Below are positions 1 through 11,312 of a stretch of 64,000 nucleotides of DNA, piece by piece. The translations under genes were made by a program, and so were the position numbers. Source of the DNA: Neckera pumila (taxonomy: Eukaryota; Streptophyta; Bryopsida; Hypnales; Neckeraceae); the NCBI GenBank assembly GCA_963969595.1, contig OZ018411.1, positions 10,170,501-10,234,500 of the forward strand, read 5' to 3'. The first letter of the stretch is position 1, and each line of letters opens with the position of its first letter. The notes under the pieces are model-generated. The model was given only the letters and a program-made list of their open reading frames with translations. It was not told where the DNA came from and did no database searches.

Positions 1-2420
1 CTGCAATTCGCAACAAATGACTGGCAGTGAGATGCCGGACACTTCAACGCGTTAAAATCCACGTAAGCAACAAAAATATCCCTCAAAGTCGCCTTCAGTG
101 ACGGGGAAGTCATTTTCAAGTTGCATGTCAATGAAGCCAAGTCGCAAAAATTGACTGTGAACTCCACTGGAAGGAAACCAATGACCCCCCAATAAATAGA
201 TGTACAGAAAGTCTCCTTTGGTTTTCATCCCCTTTTCATCCCCCAGTCGCAACTGCGACTGCAAGACGATTGAGACATTGTCTTCACAGTGCAATTAGAG
301 AATAGCAGTTGCATTGTAGTCACGTTCTTCAGATATGCGTGACTCCTCAGTCACATATACCCCCATTTTCTTGTAGTGTGATTACTAAAACCACTTGTTA
401 TCATCAATTGGCTGGGATGACAAATCCTTTTCAACCAATGAGACTATATGCCAAACTAGAATTGTCAACCTACAAATCGGCATGGATATGACATTCTTTA
501 TTACATTTATCCACAATTAAGCAATCAAACCGTTTTCAACACGTCATTGTTGTGTCTAATGTTGGCACACACAAAAAATACACCAAAGATTGTACTCTAG
601 TAAATTCCTACTCCCTTTGCAATATCCTTATGCAAATACATGAGGAGGAAGAAGGTGATTGTTGAATTTTTGCTTGGTTCATTTGTGCTATTTTTTGTAC
701 ATATAATTGCAAGTTGTATTGTCTTGCATGCTACTCTTAGATCATGGGAAAATATTTCAAGAATTTATTACAGTATAAACAATGGAGAACTCAAAATATG
801 TATACAATTATCTTCCTATTTTAATCACTCACATTGTATTTTGATTCTTGCTCAACTATAATGCCATTCCAGATATACAATACTTTTTGGTACAACAATC
901 AATAGATCCTAGCACACAAATAAAAATTCTTGTCCTTATTTCATTTCATAAAGATATGGATATTTATAAATGCAGAATATATCATCTTACAACATTCTTG
1001 CAAATGTATAATGCAGCCCTTTTCTTTAAACCACGGGGCCAAATCGCACCATCAAAAGAAATCTCTACTTTGGCCAAATAGTAATAGACTGTTTTTGTCA
1101 GAAGTTCTTTTTTTCTATTCAAATGTGGATGAAATCATCAAATTTGGATGAAAAAGTGAATGAAACAATTGAAAAGTACTTCTTGGTCTAATAGATGGAT
1201 GAATGTAGAAATACAGTGCTTCACCAAATTTTAAGTGATCACAATCCCACAATATCATTACAAAGTAAAAAATGACCACATCTAATTTGAATGATTTATC
1301 ACTTTTCCAAGCACACCAAATGCAAGTCATTTAATCTAAGATGCATTCAGACATGTAGAAAATTTCATAACTTATTCAAACAGTGTTCTCATGATGCATG
1401 GTAAAGTGCCTTTAAATCCTCTTTCACTTGCCAGTAAGTTCCTATAAATAGTATTTCTGTTGAATAATTGTAAATATATTATGCTCAGCTGCTCGTAGTG
1501 TCGATTGTGGGTGCACTTAAAAAATTCCCAAATTTGTTGACACCTCTCCTCAGAAAGATTTGCTAGAAGTGTCAATTATGGGTGCACTTGATAAATTCCC
1601 AAATTTGCTGACATCTCTTTTCAGAATGATTTTCCACTATTAATAGCTGTCATAACGCTTCAACAGTTTTCACTAGCTTTAAGCACTTGAATGTCATATT
1701 TTTGAGCCCAAATTTTTCCCTACTTCAATGAATATCACCAAATCTATGTATGTGAAGCATTTCCTAGTTACTTTCAATAAATAGGCCAGAGTTCGTTTCC
1801 TCTCTCTGGGCTTTGGTCTCAACTAATTTAGTTGGAAATCTGCAGAAAAAGAAAAGGAACTACAAAGTCCCGCACTACTAGACTATAAGAACACAGCAAG
1901 CCTCGGAGAAATTTCACAAAATTCTTCAGCGTCTCTCTCTTGTTCAGAATCTCATACTTTCCTGAAGACAAGCATGATCTGGAAAATGATCACTGAAATA
2001 ATGCTCGCTGAGGAACTGACCTGTTGAGTAGACATAATTTCAATGCAGGAAGGATTCCTCCGAATGTGGTAAGCAGTGATTTGTTGGTAAAGATAATTCA
2101 AGTTAACAATTATAATGCGGAAGTTCTGATGATGGGTCTTAACTATGTACACAATAGCCTAAAGTATGTCCGCAATTAAGTGTGTACACAATAGGAGAGA
2201 GCACTAACAATCGAGTTCCATTTTTTTGCCTTTCTAAGTAATTTGAGATCTCAAAGCAATCAAACGGCTCAAACTTACCAACACTGAGACTTCTTTCTTA
2301 CTGTCTAATGCTGGATGATTTTTAGTTCAATCAATTTGTTGAAAACGTTGATAGGAGGACTATTTGGTGAACCCTATTTCCATTCATTCACAACCGTCAT
2401 GGATCTTCATGAGAGATTCA
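1..2420. other. AT-rich region, no gene recognised
   Basis: Only short open frames of 60 to 77 codons occur, with no recognisable domain and no convincing splice structure. The only organised feature seen is a two-copy tandem repeat near 1.5 kb, listed separately. A distant regulatory or UTR role cannot be excluded. Confidence 0.5.
1498..1639. repeat. Two-copy tandem repeat, period about 71 bp
   Basis: The motif GTGTCGATTGTGGGTGCACT at 1498 recurs as GTGTCAATTATGGGTGCACT at 1569. Both are followed by a shared AAATTCCCAAATTTG block and a CTCAGAAAGAT-like or TCAGAATGAT-like block. The copies differ by scattered substitutions, so the duplication is not recent. Confidence 0.7.
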
Positions 2421-2590
2421 TGATCGACCCAAAGCCAATGAAGTTTTCAAATCTTATGAAAAGAAAAAGTTGAACAATCCAATGAACTCCAATCGTCGTC
2501 TACAATGATCGACCCAAAGTCAATGAAATTTTCAAATCTTATGAATAGAAAAAGTTGAACAATCTAATGAACTCCAATCGTCGTCTACAA
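2421..2590. repeat. Two-copy tandem repeat, period 85 bp
   Basis: TGATCGACCCAAAGCCAATG starts at 2421 and TGATCGACCCAAAGTCAATG at 2506. Each is followed by about 60 bp of near-identical sequence ending in CAATCGTCGTCTACAA. Only a few differences separate the copies, so the duplication looks young. It lies just beyond the 3' end of the broken glycosyltransferase. Confidence 0.85.
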
Positions 2591-2829
2591 GCTTGTCCTC
2601 TGTACAACATCACGTATTAAATCTGCAAGATCTGATGAAGCACATGAATGATCACGTTTGTAGAATTGGCTTCTGTCAGGTAATGGCAAAGCAAGCTAGG
2701 TCAAGAAGAACACCCACAAGTCACTACCTCCCTCGCCGCTGACGCAGCGCAGCTCAGGAAGGGCTCACATGCAGTTATTCTTCAAAACCTCGCATGCTTT
2801 GCTGGTATTGAGCCCACACTTTCATGCTT

Positions 2830-5424
2830 TTCTACGTGATTAATCCATCAAGAAACGAGTCCAGATGTGTCGCTGTAGGCGTATTTCGCAGCTGATTGCT
2901 TGAGCTCCGCCGCTCGAGTGCGGAAGGCCACGCCTTCCGCTTGATGCATGACTAGACGCACCACCCTCTGGATCTCCTCTCTGCGCACAAAGCCCCTCCT
3001 CTCTTCCTGCAGCTCCGCTGCCACCTTCACTGTGTCAATCAGGTACCTGTGCCCACACCCTCCAATAAGGTCAATTTCGGTACATTGGCGCGACTCATAG
3101 CACCAAAATAGTATATTCAGGAGCAGAAAGCTCACTCGAACTAGGCTATAGGTTTCAAAGATGCCCGTCCTGAAAAGTACCAATGTCGTGAGTAGATGCC
3201 AATTTTAAGAACTTGCTGTTCAATTGCTTGGTCAAACCAGTACACCCAGAACTCATTAACATCACATTTTCTAATATCACATGGTTTTTCCCTCTCTCCA
3301 AACCCTAGGAAGCGGAATTACCCAGTTCCAAACTCACTCTGTTATCTCCCAATTGGTTTGCATACAAATGTAATGCTGAATTGGACAAGTGTGACAACTG
3401 TTGACAATTTGACAAGTGCTTGCATACAAAGGGTTCTAAACCACCTCCCCAACTACACTAATACTCTTACAAGCAACACCAATGATAAATTATCACAATG
3501 TTGCATCACGACATGTCGATTCCCAACATGAGTTCCCAACTTGACGTACATGTGGGAGTTCTCCACTCAGATCTGTATACAACATGCGAGACATCCAGGG
3601 AACGTGCTATTCCACAGGGACCAGAGTGCACTTAGAGTAAATAAGACCAGAGAAGAGTGACCAGATTGTGCTCAGAAAATGAAAACTAAACAAGAGAGAC
3701 TCTGCAAGCATGAAAAGGAGGGGAACCTGGCAGTCATCCACTGCTCAAACTGTTGGGGCCAGGCAATCATCGGCACGGCACTTGTAACACTCTCAGCACG
3801 GAGTTCCAGCCGCAGTGGGACAGGAATGTGCCACAAGCCGGGTGTCGTAAGATATGAAATTGAGGAACCACTGCTGTCACCACCTTGCCCTGCTTCTGTG
3901 TGCGTTCCAAGAACCCTGTCATCATCATGCACAAAAACCATCCACGTTCAACAGAGAAACAACTCCGACCTTTATGAGATCAACATACATTAAGACTCTG
4001 TTTGAGTAACATTCAAACCAATTGGAATATCTTAAACCCGGAGAGGAACAAAGTAACCCCTTGAAGATGAATGGATAGTTCAGAGTAACCCAACTATACT
4101 CTCTTCCAATCTCAATCCTCCATCACAATGGCAATCATTCTATTCCTCTTAGGGTTGAAATTTTCCTCTTTCGTGTGAATGAGGACAATGATGCCTTGCT
4201 TACACACAAAGTTTGAGTGATGCATTTACCACAACGGACACAAATTTTCACTTTCCAAGTTTTACTATCCCAACCATAAAAACAAGGAAAACAACTTATG
4301 TTGCTTTCAAAAAGGTTTTGCATTCTTGCTCTACAAATGTCATTGTGTGTAAATGACTCTTAAATACATATTTCACCTAATTTTTATTTTTGAGAGAAGC
4401 CATTACTTTGACTTGAATATCATCTTAATTTCAATTACTACAATTGGACATTCAAAGAATTTGCATACAATATCAAATCATGCAAACAACCCTCTGTCAA
4501 TTTCAAACAAGAACCAATAACACAAACTATGCTCAAAGCTTAGAATATTGGGTTTTTAAATTCTCGCATCATAGCTCCAGGATAGAAAGCAAGAGTGGAT
4601 GATCCTAACCTGGAGGCAACAACTCAAAAAAATGTGGGGGTGGAGGTTCATTTGGTTTCTTAGTAGCACTTCTTGCTGACCACAAAAAGGATTGTTTGTT
4701 GGACTCCAAAGCAAAAGGCAATCTCTTGCAACCGCTTGAATTCATTATTTACTAAAGTTCCAAATGCAATGTATAGCACCAAGCGTGGGGTTTGCAAGTC
4801 CAGCCATTGCATTAGAGTTTTATTTTCTTCACTAATTTTATTTGCAACCACTCTAGCACCCAACAAAGGGAAGTCGTTTGGAAGAAGGAGAGGTCCAATT
4901 GGGATGACCTTAGGAACCTACAAGCACAATATCACTATCTGTTCATTGTCTTGTTGCAATTAAGGAAGAAAAGATTGGGATTGGGATGACGGAATAATAT
5001 GTGTCTCTTAGTAAATAGAAGACAAGGCATGCACAAGTGGAAGTAGAGAACTTTGAAGATGAAGAAAGACTCACTTCCAAAGTTCACACAAAGAACATAG
5101 CAAAACTTAACATTTTAGAGGATACGTACCTGCTATTCGATTGTTGGTTGCAAAAGAAGGTCATCAAAGGCAACAAAACAATCTTCTTCAAGTTCACAAA
5201 ATGTGTTGACTAGGACAATGGGGGCCTCACGAGCCTGTCTTGACATGCGGAGGAAGAAATCGTATGAACCCATTTTAATATATTGTCATCCTTGATCTTT
5301 GACACCAAATCAGAAGGGTGCAATGGAAACTTGAATCCAAAAATTGGAATTGGCTCTGTTTGATCTTCCTCGGTAAGTGGTAATCTTCCTTCTGCTACTA
5401 AATTTGGCACCTACAAACATTCAT
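2830..5424 (-). pseudogene. Broken UDP-glycosyltransferase (plant UGT)
   Basis: Read on the minus strand, several blocks match plant family-1 UDP-glycosyltransferases, which transfer sugar from UDP-sugars to small molecules. 5410-5143 holds an acceptor-side block with VLVNTFCELEE. 4918-4660 holds PIGPLLLPND, then MQWLDLQTPRLVLYIAFGTL and an LQEIAF helix. 3860-3740 holds the PSPG sugar-binding box (FLSHCGWNS, then [14 protein letters not shown]). 3060-2848 holds the C-terminal helices (YLIDTVKVAAELQEE, VRLVMHQAEG, AAELKQSA). Lesions are visible. There is a frameshift near 5265, a stop just before a donor near 5135, a stop after VVSKKCY at 4660, and a one-base frameshift inside the PSPG box near 3805 between GWNSVL and ESVT. 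The N-terminal half was not found. The family call is firm and the substrate is unknown. Confidence 0.8.
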
Positions 5425-5739
5425 TACTTAGAGTAAATCTTTCAATTGCCAACATTTAGACCATTTAATATGAAGATGATTAAGATGATTTTGAATTCCG
5501 TTACCTTACTCCTCTTAAACTCACAACATAAGATACGTTGTGTGAATTTAATTGAAGCTATCATTCTAGAACTATGTCAATGAATAGAAAAACAATTTCA
5601 ATTGTTAAAAACTATCAAATCAAGAACATTTGATACTACGGGAGTCCCAGTTAGGGATAGGAAGTTCATCAAACTGGATGACTATTTATCTGGCAACACT
5701 AACTCAGTGAAATTTCTTCACTACCTAAATGAGATTGAT

Positions 5740-6190
5740 CAAGTAAGAGATTTTAATCTTGTAAAACTTTTTTTTTTGAAAAATTGTAAAAATTGAGTTT
5801 AGAAATGAATCATATAGGTTATTTTTTCAAAAAAATGCTTTAATTGCCTGAAAATAAGATTTGGGATAACTTTCACATAACAAATCCAAATGGAATGAGT
5901 CAAATTAAGGTTTTTTTGTAGATAAAATTTCAATCTACTAGAAAGAAATTTCTTAAGTTTTTTTTCAATTTTTTTGTATAAGAAGATTTCTACCTGTTGC
6001 ACCTAGAACTAGGGCATTTTGTGCCATAACTTTTGCTCTTAGGTACCAATTGAAATGAAAATTATATTCCCATGAAACGAATATGTTTTTCTATCTTCAC
6101 AAAAAATTTCAAAAAATTGTAATGAATATTGAGAGCTTGCCCAAAATCCATTTTCATTGTTCACAAAGGGACAATGGGACTTTAATGGAG
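5740..6190. mobile_element. Truncated TTAA-family (CCCCTAAAGG) element
   Basis: The interior matches the conserved body of the TTAA family seen complete at 39821-40578, in the opposite orientation. Shared features are an AACAAATCCAAATGGAATGA-like block, the CTGCCCAAAATCCATTTT block near 6132, and the subterminal palindrome around AAAGGGACAATGGGACTTTA. The other end is missing. No coding capacity is seen. Confidence 0.6.
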
Positions 6191-6228
6191 GAGTAAGCCC
6201 TGAATTGACAAAAAAGTCCTAACCTTAA

Positions 6229-6606
6229 GGTAGAAGCACTAGTTGTTGACCACGCCTAGTATCCAACTTGTAGGGTGCGCTATTTCCAAACTTAGGTTGG
6301 AAATTAGGTTTGGAGAGTTGTTTTTCTATCCTTTTTAAGGTTGGGACTAATATGGTTATGACACATGTCCCGAAGTAGTGAGCGTCCTTGATGATCCAAA
6401 TTGGAAGATTCTAGACATTGTCTACTAATGAAATGCACTTTTTGGCTCCCAAAATTCACTTTAATTTCAATTTTGGGAAATAAATTATGAAAATTTTGCC
6501 ATCTCCATATTTCCTATCTTTCTACATGGGAAAAATTTCCAACACCTCATACTGCGCACAATCTGCTCCAAAACTCCTTAAACGATCTACTACTGGTGCT
6601 TCTACC
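6229..6606. mobile_element. MITE with GGTAGAAGCAC ends
   Basis: The ends are inverted repeats: GGTAGAAGCACTAG at 6229 and CTGGTGCTTCTACC ending at 6606. They are flanked by TTAA (6225-6228) and TTAG (6607-6610). The paralogous locus in segment B has a different element at exactly this point (16695-17277), so the flanks can be compared: AGTCCTAACC on the left and TACCAAGAA on the right occur in both. About 378 bp, no ORF. A partial second copy, itself interrupted, starts at 35491. Confidence 0.75.
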
Positions 6607-7876
6607 TTAGTACCAAGAACCTTTGATTGCATCCAAAGGAGCTCATGAACCGAAAGGAGAGGTACGGATGAAGCTCAATAAGTTATAGGATCTTTGTCCA
6701 CGCCTCCCTTCTCTAATCTCGAAGTGCCTTCCACAGCATGATATTGTTAACCAATGTGCATGAAGGCCCTCTCTCATTCCCCAAATGCCAGGCCTGCAAT
6801 ACACTTCAATTGACATAAGGCAAAGTGCATAGGAAGATGAGTTAAATACACTTCAATTGACATAAGACAAAGTGCATCTAGGAAGATAATGGGCAGCTTG
6901 AGAGGTAAAAGCGGAGATTCAGAGCAAAAAGAACTGCATTTAAGGACAATGTTACTCATCCTTTTGTCGGTCGGGAGTAGAGATTTCTCACCAAATTTTT
7001 TTGAACAACATGGTCAATCTTGAGCATGCTGCATTGATAATCAACTGAGTTTGGGGAGAGCCTGGCAAGGAAACTGTTGAGTTGTAACTCTCTCCATTGT
7101 CTTTGGACTTTTCCTTCACAAATATGTTTGCACTTGGTGTCAATAAGAGTTGTTAATGAAGGTCTTAGGAACAAATTTATAACTACTTTTGGACCGGATT
7201 CAGGATGCAAACATCACCCCTAACACCAAGTACAAACACACGATTCTTGAGAAGATTTTGCTAGGTGTTTCAAGCCTGTAAAACAATTACAGCATGTGTC
7301 GCTTATGAAGCTCAGTATGTATTATTTTCCATATGCAATAAAGCTTTTGATAAGAGTGACCTAGAAAATTAGAGAGTGGTAAGAATAGTATGAAGAAAAT
7401 ACTACAATGGAGGATTCATTTGAAACTAGAGGGAAAAATAATAAGGTGATTTCGAGCCTCGGCGATTGGGCACTGGACACTGGACATTAGTCTTAGAACT
7501 TGTGAGTCAGATCCTGACCTGATCAATGTGTTAATTACTGTATTTGAAGTCATTTACACACTAAGATTCATCGAAGTTGCAATTGGCACGCTAGGTTACA
7601 TATCTACAAGTGTGGTAGAGAATGGACTGGAGTGGTTTCATAAATATTCTTCATGTCATTGCACAGGCCGAAGAATGCTGAGATCAATTGTTAGTACTGA
7701 CATTGTTAGGTCGAGCTAATGTTTCGTAGAATTCTGATTTCGTTCCACAAATGCTCAATCTTACCAAGTTGTTAACCCAGGGCCAACGATTTGCACTTGA
7801 GCTCTGGCCTTAGCTGGTAATGAAGTTCCAAGAACTTGACGCTGGCAAATAAATGTTGAGCATTTCTGACACGCAG

Positions 7877-8545
7877 GAGAAAGTGATGAAAGGACTGGCT
7901 CACCAAACGATCGAGATTTTAGTCACATATGGCACGACCCTTACTACAAGGACTTGACCAAGCCAGAGAAGCAGAAGTCACTCTCATATGCGGACCACCA
8001 TAGAAAAGAGTTTTGGCTAACTGACATTGCCAGTGTTGTAAAGCGAGATGAAGTGCAATGGAGAAAGGTAATTAATTTCGAACACTTCATAGAACACTCA
8101 GACCCCACAAACCAGTGCCTTCTCGACGACGATACTTCTAACTACAGTATTCATACTGGATAATTTCATTTACATTGTCGAGATGAGATTTGGTCTTCAT
8201 AATCTGAAGTTCTTGAATAGATACAAAACATTCATTACTTTTTTGAGTCTTCGTAAGTTTCAGGCGCTGATTGCAATTTGGGTTAAAGAAGAAGCATGGA
8301 GACGACACAAAAGCAATGACGATGAGGGAGATGAGGTACAACGCCTACGTCGACATATATGAACGGAAGGATGCAAAATGTCGGCTGCCGCAGCAATAAT
8401 AGTGGTGCCCTTCATATCAATATAATCACTCGGCAGGCAGTAGACGAAGGCCTCCTCCATGAATTCCCCGACAAAGTTTCTAAGTAAGCTTACCGGTCGA
8501 CTATTCTGTTCTGCGACAAGCCGTGGAAGCTCCTGACTTATTAGT
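7877..8545 (+). pseudogene. Unrecognised gene, copy A (broken)
   Basis: An acceptor-like ACGCAG precedes an exon (about 7877-8067). Its frame reads HDPYYKDLTKPEKQKSLSY, ADHHRKEFW and DIASVVKRDEVQ, and it ends at a donor AAAG/gtaatt. A second coding block (about 8290-8530) corresponds to the SRHIWKDAEG region of copy B but has several stops and indels. The C-terminal coding block kept in B and C (ending LFGPFGVIDSQ) is deleted near 8545. The product is Lys/Asp/His-rich and soluble-looking. I recognise no family. Conservation of this frame between copies suggests it once was protein-coding. Confidence 0.5.
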
Positions 8546-9051
8546 TGCATTGTTAGCGTTTCGGTCAAGAGCTCGCGACGGCCGGCAATTCAAGAACTAT
8601 CACTGGTACTGCTCAGCACTTTCCAAGTTATGGAAAACACCAAGTTCTGGAGGTGATGAAATTCAAAGGCCAAATAGCTCAAGAAGAAAGCACTTTCAAC
8701 TGTAAAGGAATAACATAGCCTAGATTTATTACAATTGTACTAATCCGGTTAGACCGATAAAGGTAGCAAACAAACAGATAACTGCCTAGCAATTCAACTG
8801 TGGCAAGGTATTTCTTCTCCACATAGAAAATTTTTCTCTTTCATTTCCTGAAGTCCCTACTCCGGAACTAGCTCATCAATCGATACTGCACACAAGAAAC
8901 TGTACATTTTTTTTCTTAAAGGAATTTAAGAGTCTCCTTTAAGAAAAGAAAAGAGCAATTTCTTGTGTGCAAAATCAGCTTAACTTGCTCTCTTGCAGAT
9001 AACCAAAAGATGCTCGACAAGCAAGACAGATTGTGAGACTAACTCTACCGC

Positions 9052-9421
9052 CTACTTGGTAGTGAAAACCAAACAACTGCAAGCTCCCGCTCCCGAAATT
9101 ACTCCTACGCTCTTCACAGCTGGCGCTGCAAGTGATAAGCCCAACCCATAGCCGTTGCTTGGACTGTCGAAATGAACGACCCAGCTGGTACGTCTCCCCC
9201 ATTGGTGATGGCGGTGCTGCTCATCCAAGGAGCGGCGTAAGAACCGTACCCGCTGCAGGTCCAACCGTTGTAAAGCCCGCGGCCTTCAAGATCAGTGCAC
9301 CAGGAGTTGATGCCGTCACCGCTCCTTTCGCAGCTGCACCTCCTGTAGCCCGCACCGCTCCTTTCGCAGCTGCACCCACTGTAGCCCTTCCCGCTCCTTT
9401 TGCAGCAGTCGAAGGCGCCAT
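9052..9421 (-). pseudogene. IFI6/IFI27-like gene, copy A (frameshifted)
   Basis: The reading frame starts MAPSTAAKGAG at 9421, as in copy B, and runs through LKAAGFTTVGPAAG. There an extra five bases (near 9249-9253) shift the frame and give an early stop at 9221. The downstream part still resembles the family core in another frame. The N-terminal part carries a short internal duplication (AAAKGAVRATGG repeated with AKGAGRATVG), absent from copies B and C. The five-base insertion is unambiguous when the three copies are aligned, so this copy probably makes no full product. Confidence 0.75.
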
Positions 9422-9652
9422 CGCTAGGACAAGATGGATTGCAAGATGAACTGCAAGATGAACTGCAAATAGATTACTACAACACCGCAAAATCAGCTCG
9501 CGAATTCACAGAACGTCGATTGTCACAACACTTGCTGTCATACACAGGTTTAGAGCGGTTTAGGGTCTTTTATAAATGCATCCTATTTGAGCAATTTGCC
9601 TACTGGCGTACAGTAGCTGGGCTATCAGTAGGTGCAACTGAAGCAACACAGT

Positions 9653-9722
9653 GATGAAATTCTAATCGAGTTCTGATGAAATTCTAATCGAGTTCTGATG
9701 AAATTCTAATCGAGTTCTGATG
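9653..9722. repeat. 22-bp tandem repeat, three copies
   Basis: The 22-base unit beginning GATGAAATTCTAATCGAG starts at 9653, 9675 and 9697 with no differences seen, and a partial fourth copy starts at 9719. Copies B (near 21527) and C (near 34622) of the segment have only one unit, so the array expanded after duplication. Confidence 0.9.
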
Positions 9723-10040
9723 AATGCACACAGTTCTCTGTGTCTAAATTCGTCTCTCATTTATCTCTGACCAAACATAAGGAATCAGTGATTGAGTGTG
9801 GGTTCAGTTTGCAGTATTTACATATTTTTTGTGCATGAAATGAAATGTCTGCACAAGCAAAGACTTGATGACTTCGTTAGTATCAGTAATTACCTTCAAC
9901 CAATCAGTATATGGCGTGAGATCTGGCCATCCGTGACTGGCTGGGATTCAAGCCACCGTCACCTAATGCCGTCAATTAGCACTAATTCTGAGTTTCGATC
10001 TGCGAACAATGAGTATACAATTTGCTGGATTGAAATACTA

Positions 10041-10368
10041 TAAGGGAGGAGGTCCATAAAGGGCTCACTTAAGAGCTGAATCTGAATTTTGGGGAGGTGA
10101 AACTTCTTGAAATATTTTTTAGTAAACTTTCCTACAAAGACAAATGAAATTGGCATCCAACCCAAGTCGTTTCATATTTTTTGGAGCTTTGTGGAATTAG
10201 TTATGAACTTTTGAAGTTCAAATTTTTGACGCTTTGGAGGGCTCTAAAATCGCCCACCTCCTCAAATGTTCACAACTTGTACATTGCAAAAAGCAACATG
10301 TACAAGCAGTGAACATTGAGGAGGTGGGCGATTTTAGAGCCCGAGCGGTTTAAGAACCTCCTCCCTTA
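10041..10368. mobile_element. MITE with TAAGGGAGGAGGTCC ends
   Basis: The left end TAAGGGAGGAGGTCC is matched by GAACCTCCTCCCTTA on the right. An inner hairpin (CTCTAAAATCGCCCACCTCC against GGAGGTGGGCGATTTTAGAG) flanks a small loop. The same family sits at 31856-32171 and, truncated, near 58870-59074. Segments B and C lack it here: the sequence runs straight through an ATTACTTTACAGTAAT-like site. No ORF. Confidence 0.8.
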
Positions 10369-10922
10369 CAGTACTTTTGTTCATCTAATGCCGTCATTTA
10401 CAACATTGTGAATTTCAATGTGCGAACAATGAGTATACAATTTGCTGGATTGAATTACTTTACAATAATTTTGTTCATCTAATGCAGTAATGCTGTTGTT
10501 TACCACTAGTTGTGTGAATTTCTATATGCAAACAATGAGTGCACAATTACAGTGATATTAATCACCTAATGTCTACAGACTTTGAGGAAGCTAAAGCATC
10601 ATAGGACATCAGTAGCTAGATCACCATGAGATCTAGACTACACTACTAATAAATGCACAATACATCTAGTGAGTCTACATATTCTTTGGTATGTAGAAAG
10701 ACATCTTGGTGGTGGCTTGATTGATGATGGAGATACAATCAAGTTGAACATCTCTCTCAATATCTCACTTCTATATGGTTAGGTGGCAAGTTACATTATT
10801 TTTCACCTATTTTCTATCTTGACTATCTTCTTGTTCACATTTTATATGGTTAATTATAAAGAAGTTGGGAACTTGGGAAGTAACCAAAAGATAATTGAAA
10901 AGACACTGAATCAATGAATCAA

Positions 10923-11003
10923 TTGACCCCTAAAGGACCAAGTGTCCGTTCAACGTACGCAAATTTGACTACACGGTCATGGGCTCCGTCCTTTAGGGGT
11001 TAA
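10923..11003. mobile_element. 81-bp minimal TTAA-family element
   Basis: The element reads TTGA-CCCCTAAAGGACC at the left and GTCCTTTAGGGG-TTAA at the right, with only about 45 bp between. In the matching position of segment B the sequence is CCAGTTAAAGATACTG, an uninterrupted TTAA. This supports insertion with TTAA duplication, the left copy having mutated to TTGA. It keeps only the terminal and subterminal sequence of the family. Confidence 0.8.
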
Positions 11004-11312
11004 TTAGAGATAAGTGCTGAGATTGCGATCTTCAATTTGAAAGACTTGCATTCTGACTTTGCAATTGTACGTAACACATCTTTTCATAATCGATCATCCA
11101 ATTCACGGAGAAGGCAATCCTGCGAATGATTATTGCAATGGACCGACATGAGAAGAGCACAATGCAATCAGAAGGTGAGGTGCATAGTCATCAACGGCGG
11201 TGATTATGTGAATTTCTGCATTCAAAATAATGGGAATTTCAAATTTTAAAGATTCATTGAAGTAGTCTGTGAGAATCAACTGTCAAAAGGAATGATCAAA
11301 GGAATTTCTTCT

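Larger units (their letters stand above)
6611..11312. repeat. Segmental duplicate A (with B and C)
   Basis: This stretch is collinear with 17278-22565 (B), and part of it with 31760-35478 (C). Shared landmarks in order are a block around GATTTTGCTGGGTGTTTCAA, the unrecognised plus-strand gene, an AAGAAAAG/CTTTTCTT hairpin region, the IFI6/27-like gene on the minus strand, and a downstream tail ending at AATGATCAAAGGAATTTC. Copy A has lost coding parts that B and C keep. It has gained a MITE at 10041 and an 81-bp TTAA element at 10923. Confidence 0.85.

Noticed and set aside
5602..5796. 64-codon plus-strand frame (VRDRKFIKLDDYLSG)
   Set aside because: It reads protein-like for about 45 residues, but no homology, splice sites or copies were found. 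It runs into an AT-rich repeat.
8260..8568. 102-codon minus-strand frame
   Set aside because: Antisense to the plus-strand gene copy A and not conserved in copies B and C.
9132..9449. 105-codon plus-strand frame rich in Ala/Pro
   Set aside because: Opposite-strand shadow of the GC-rich, Ala/Gly-coding IFI6/27-like gene copy A.
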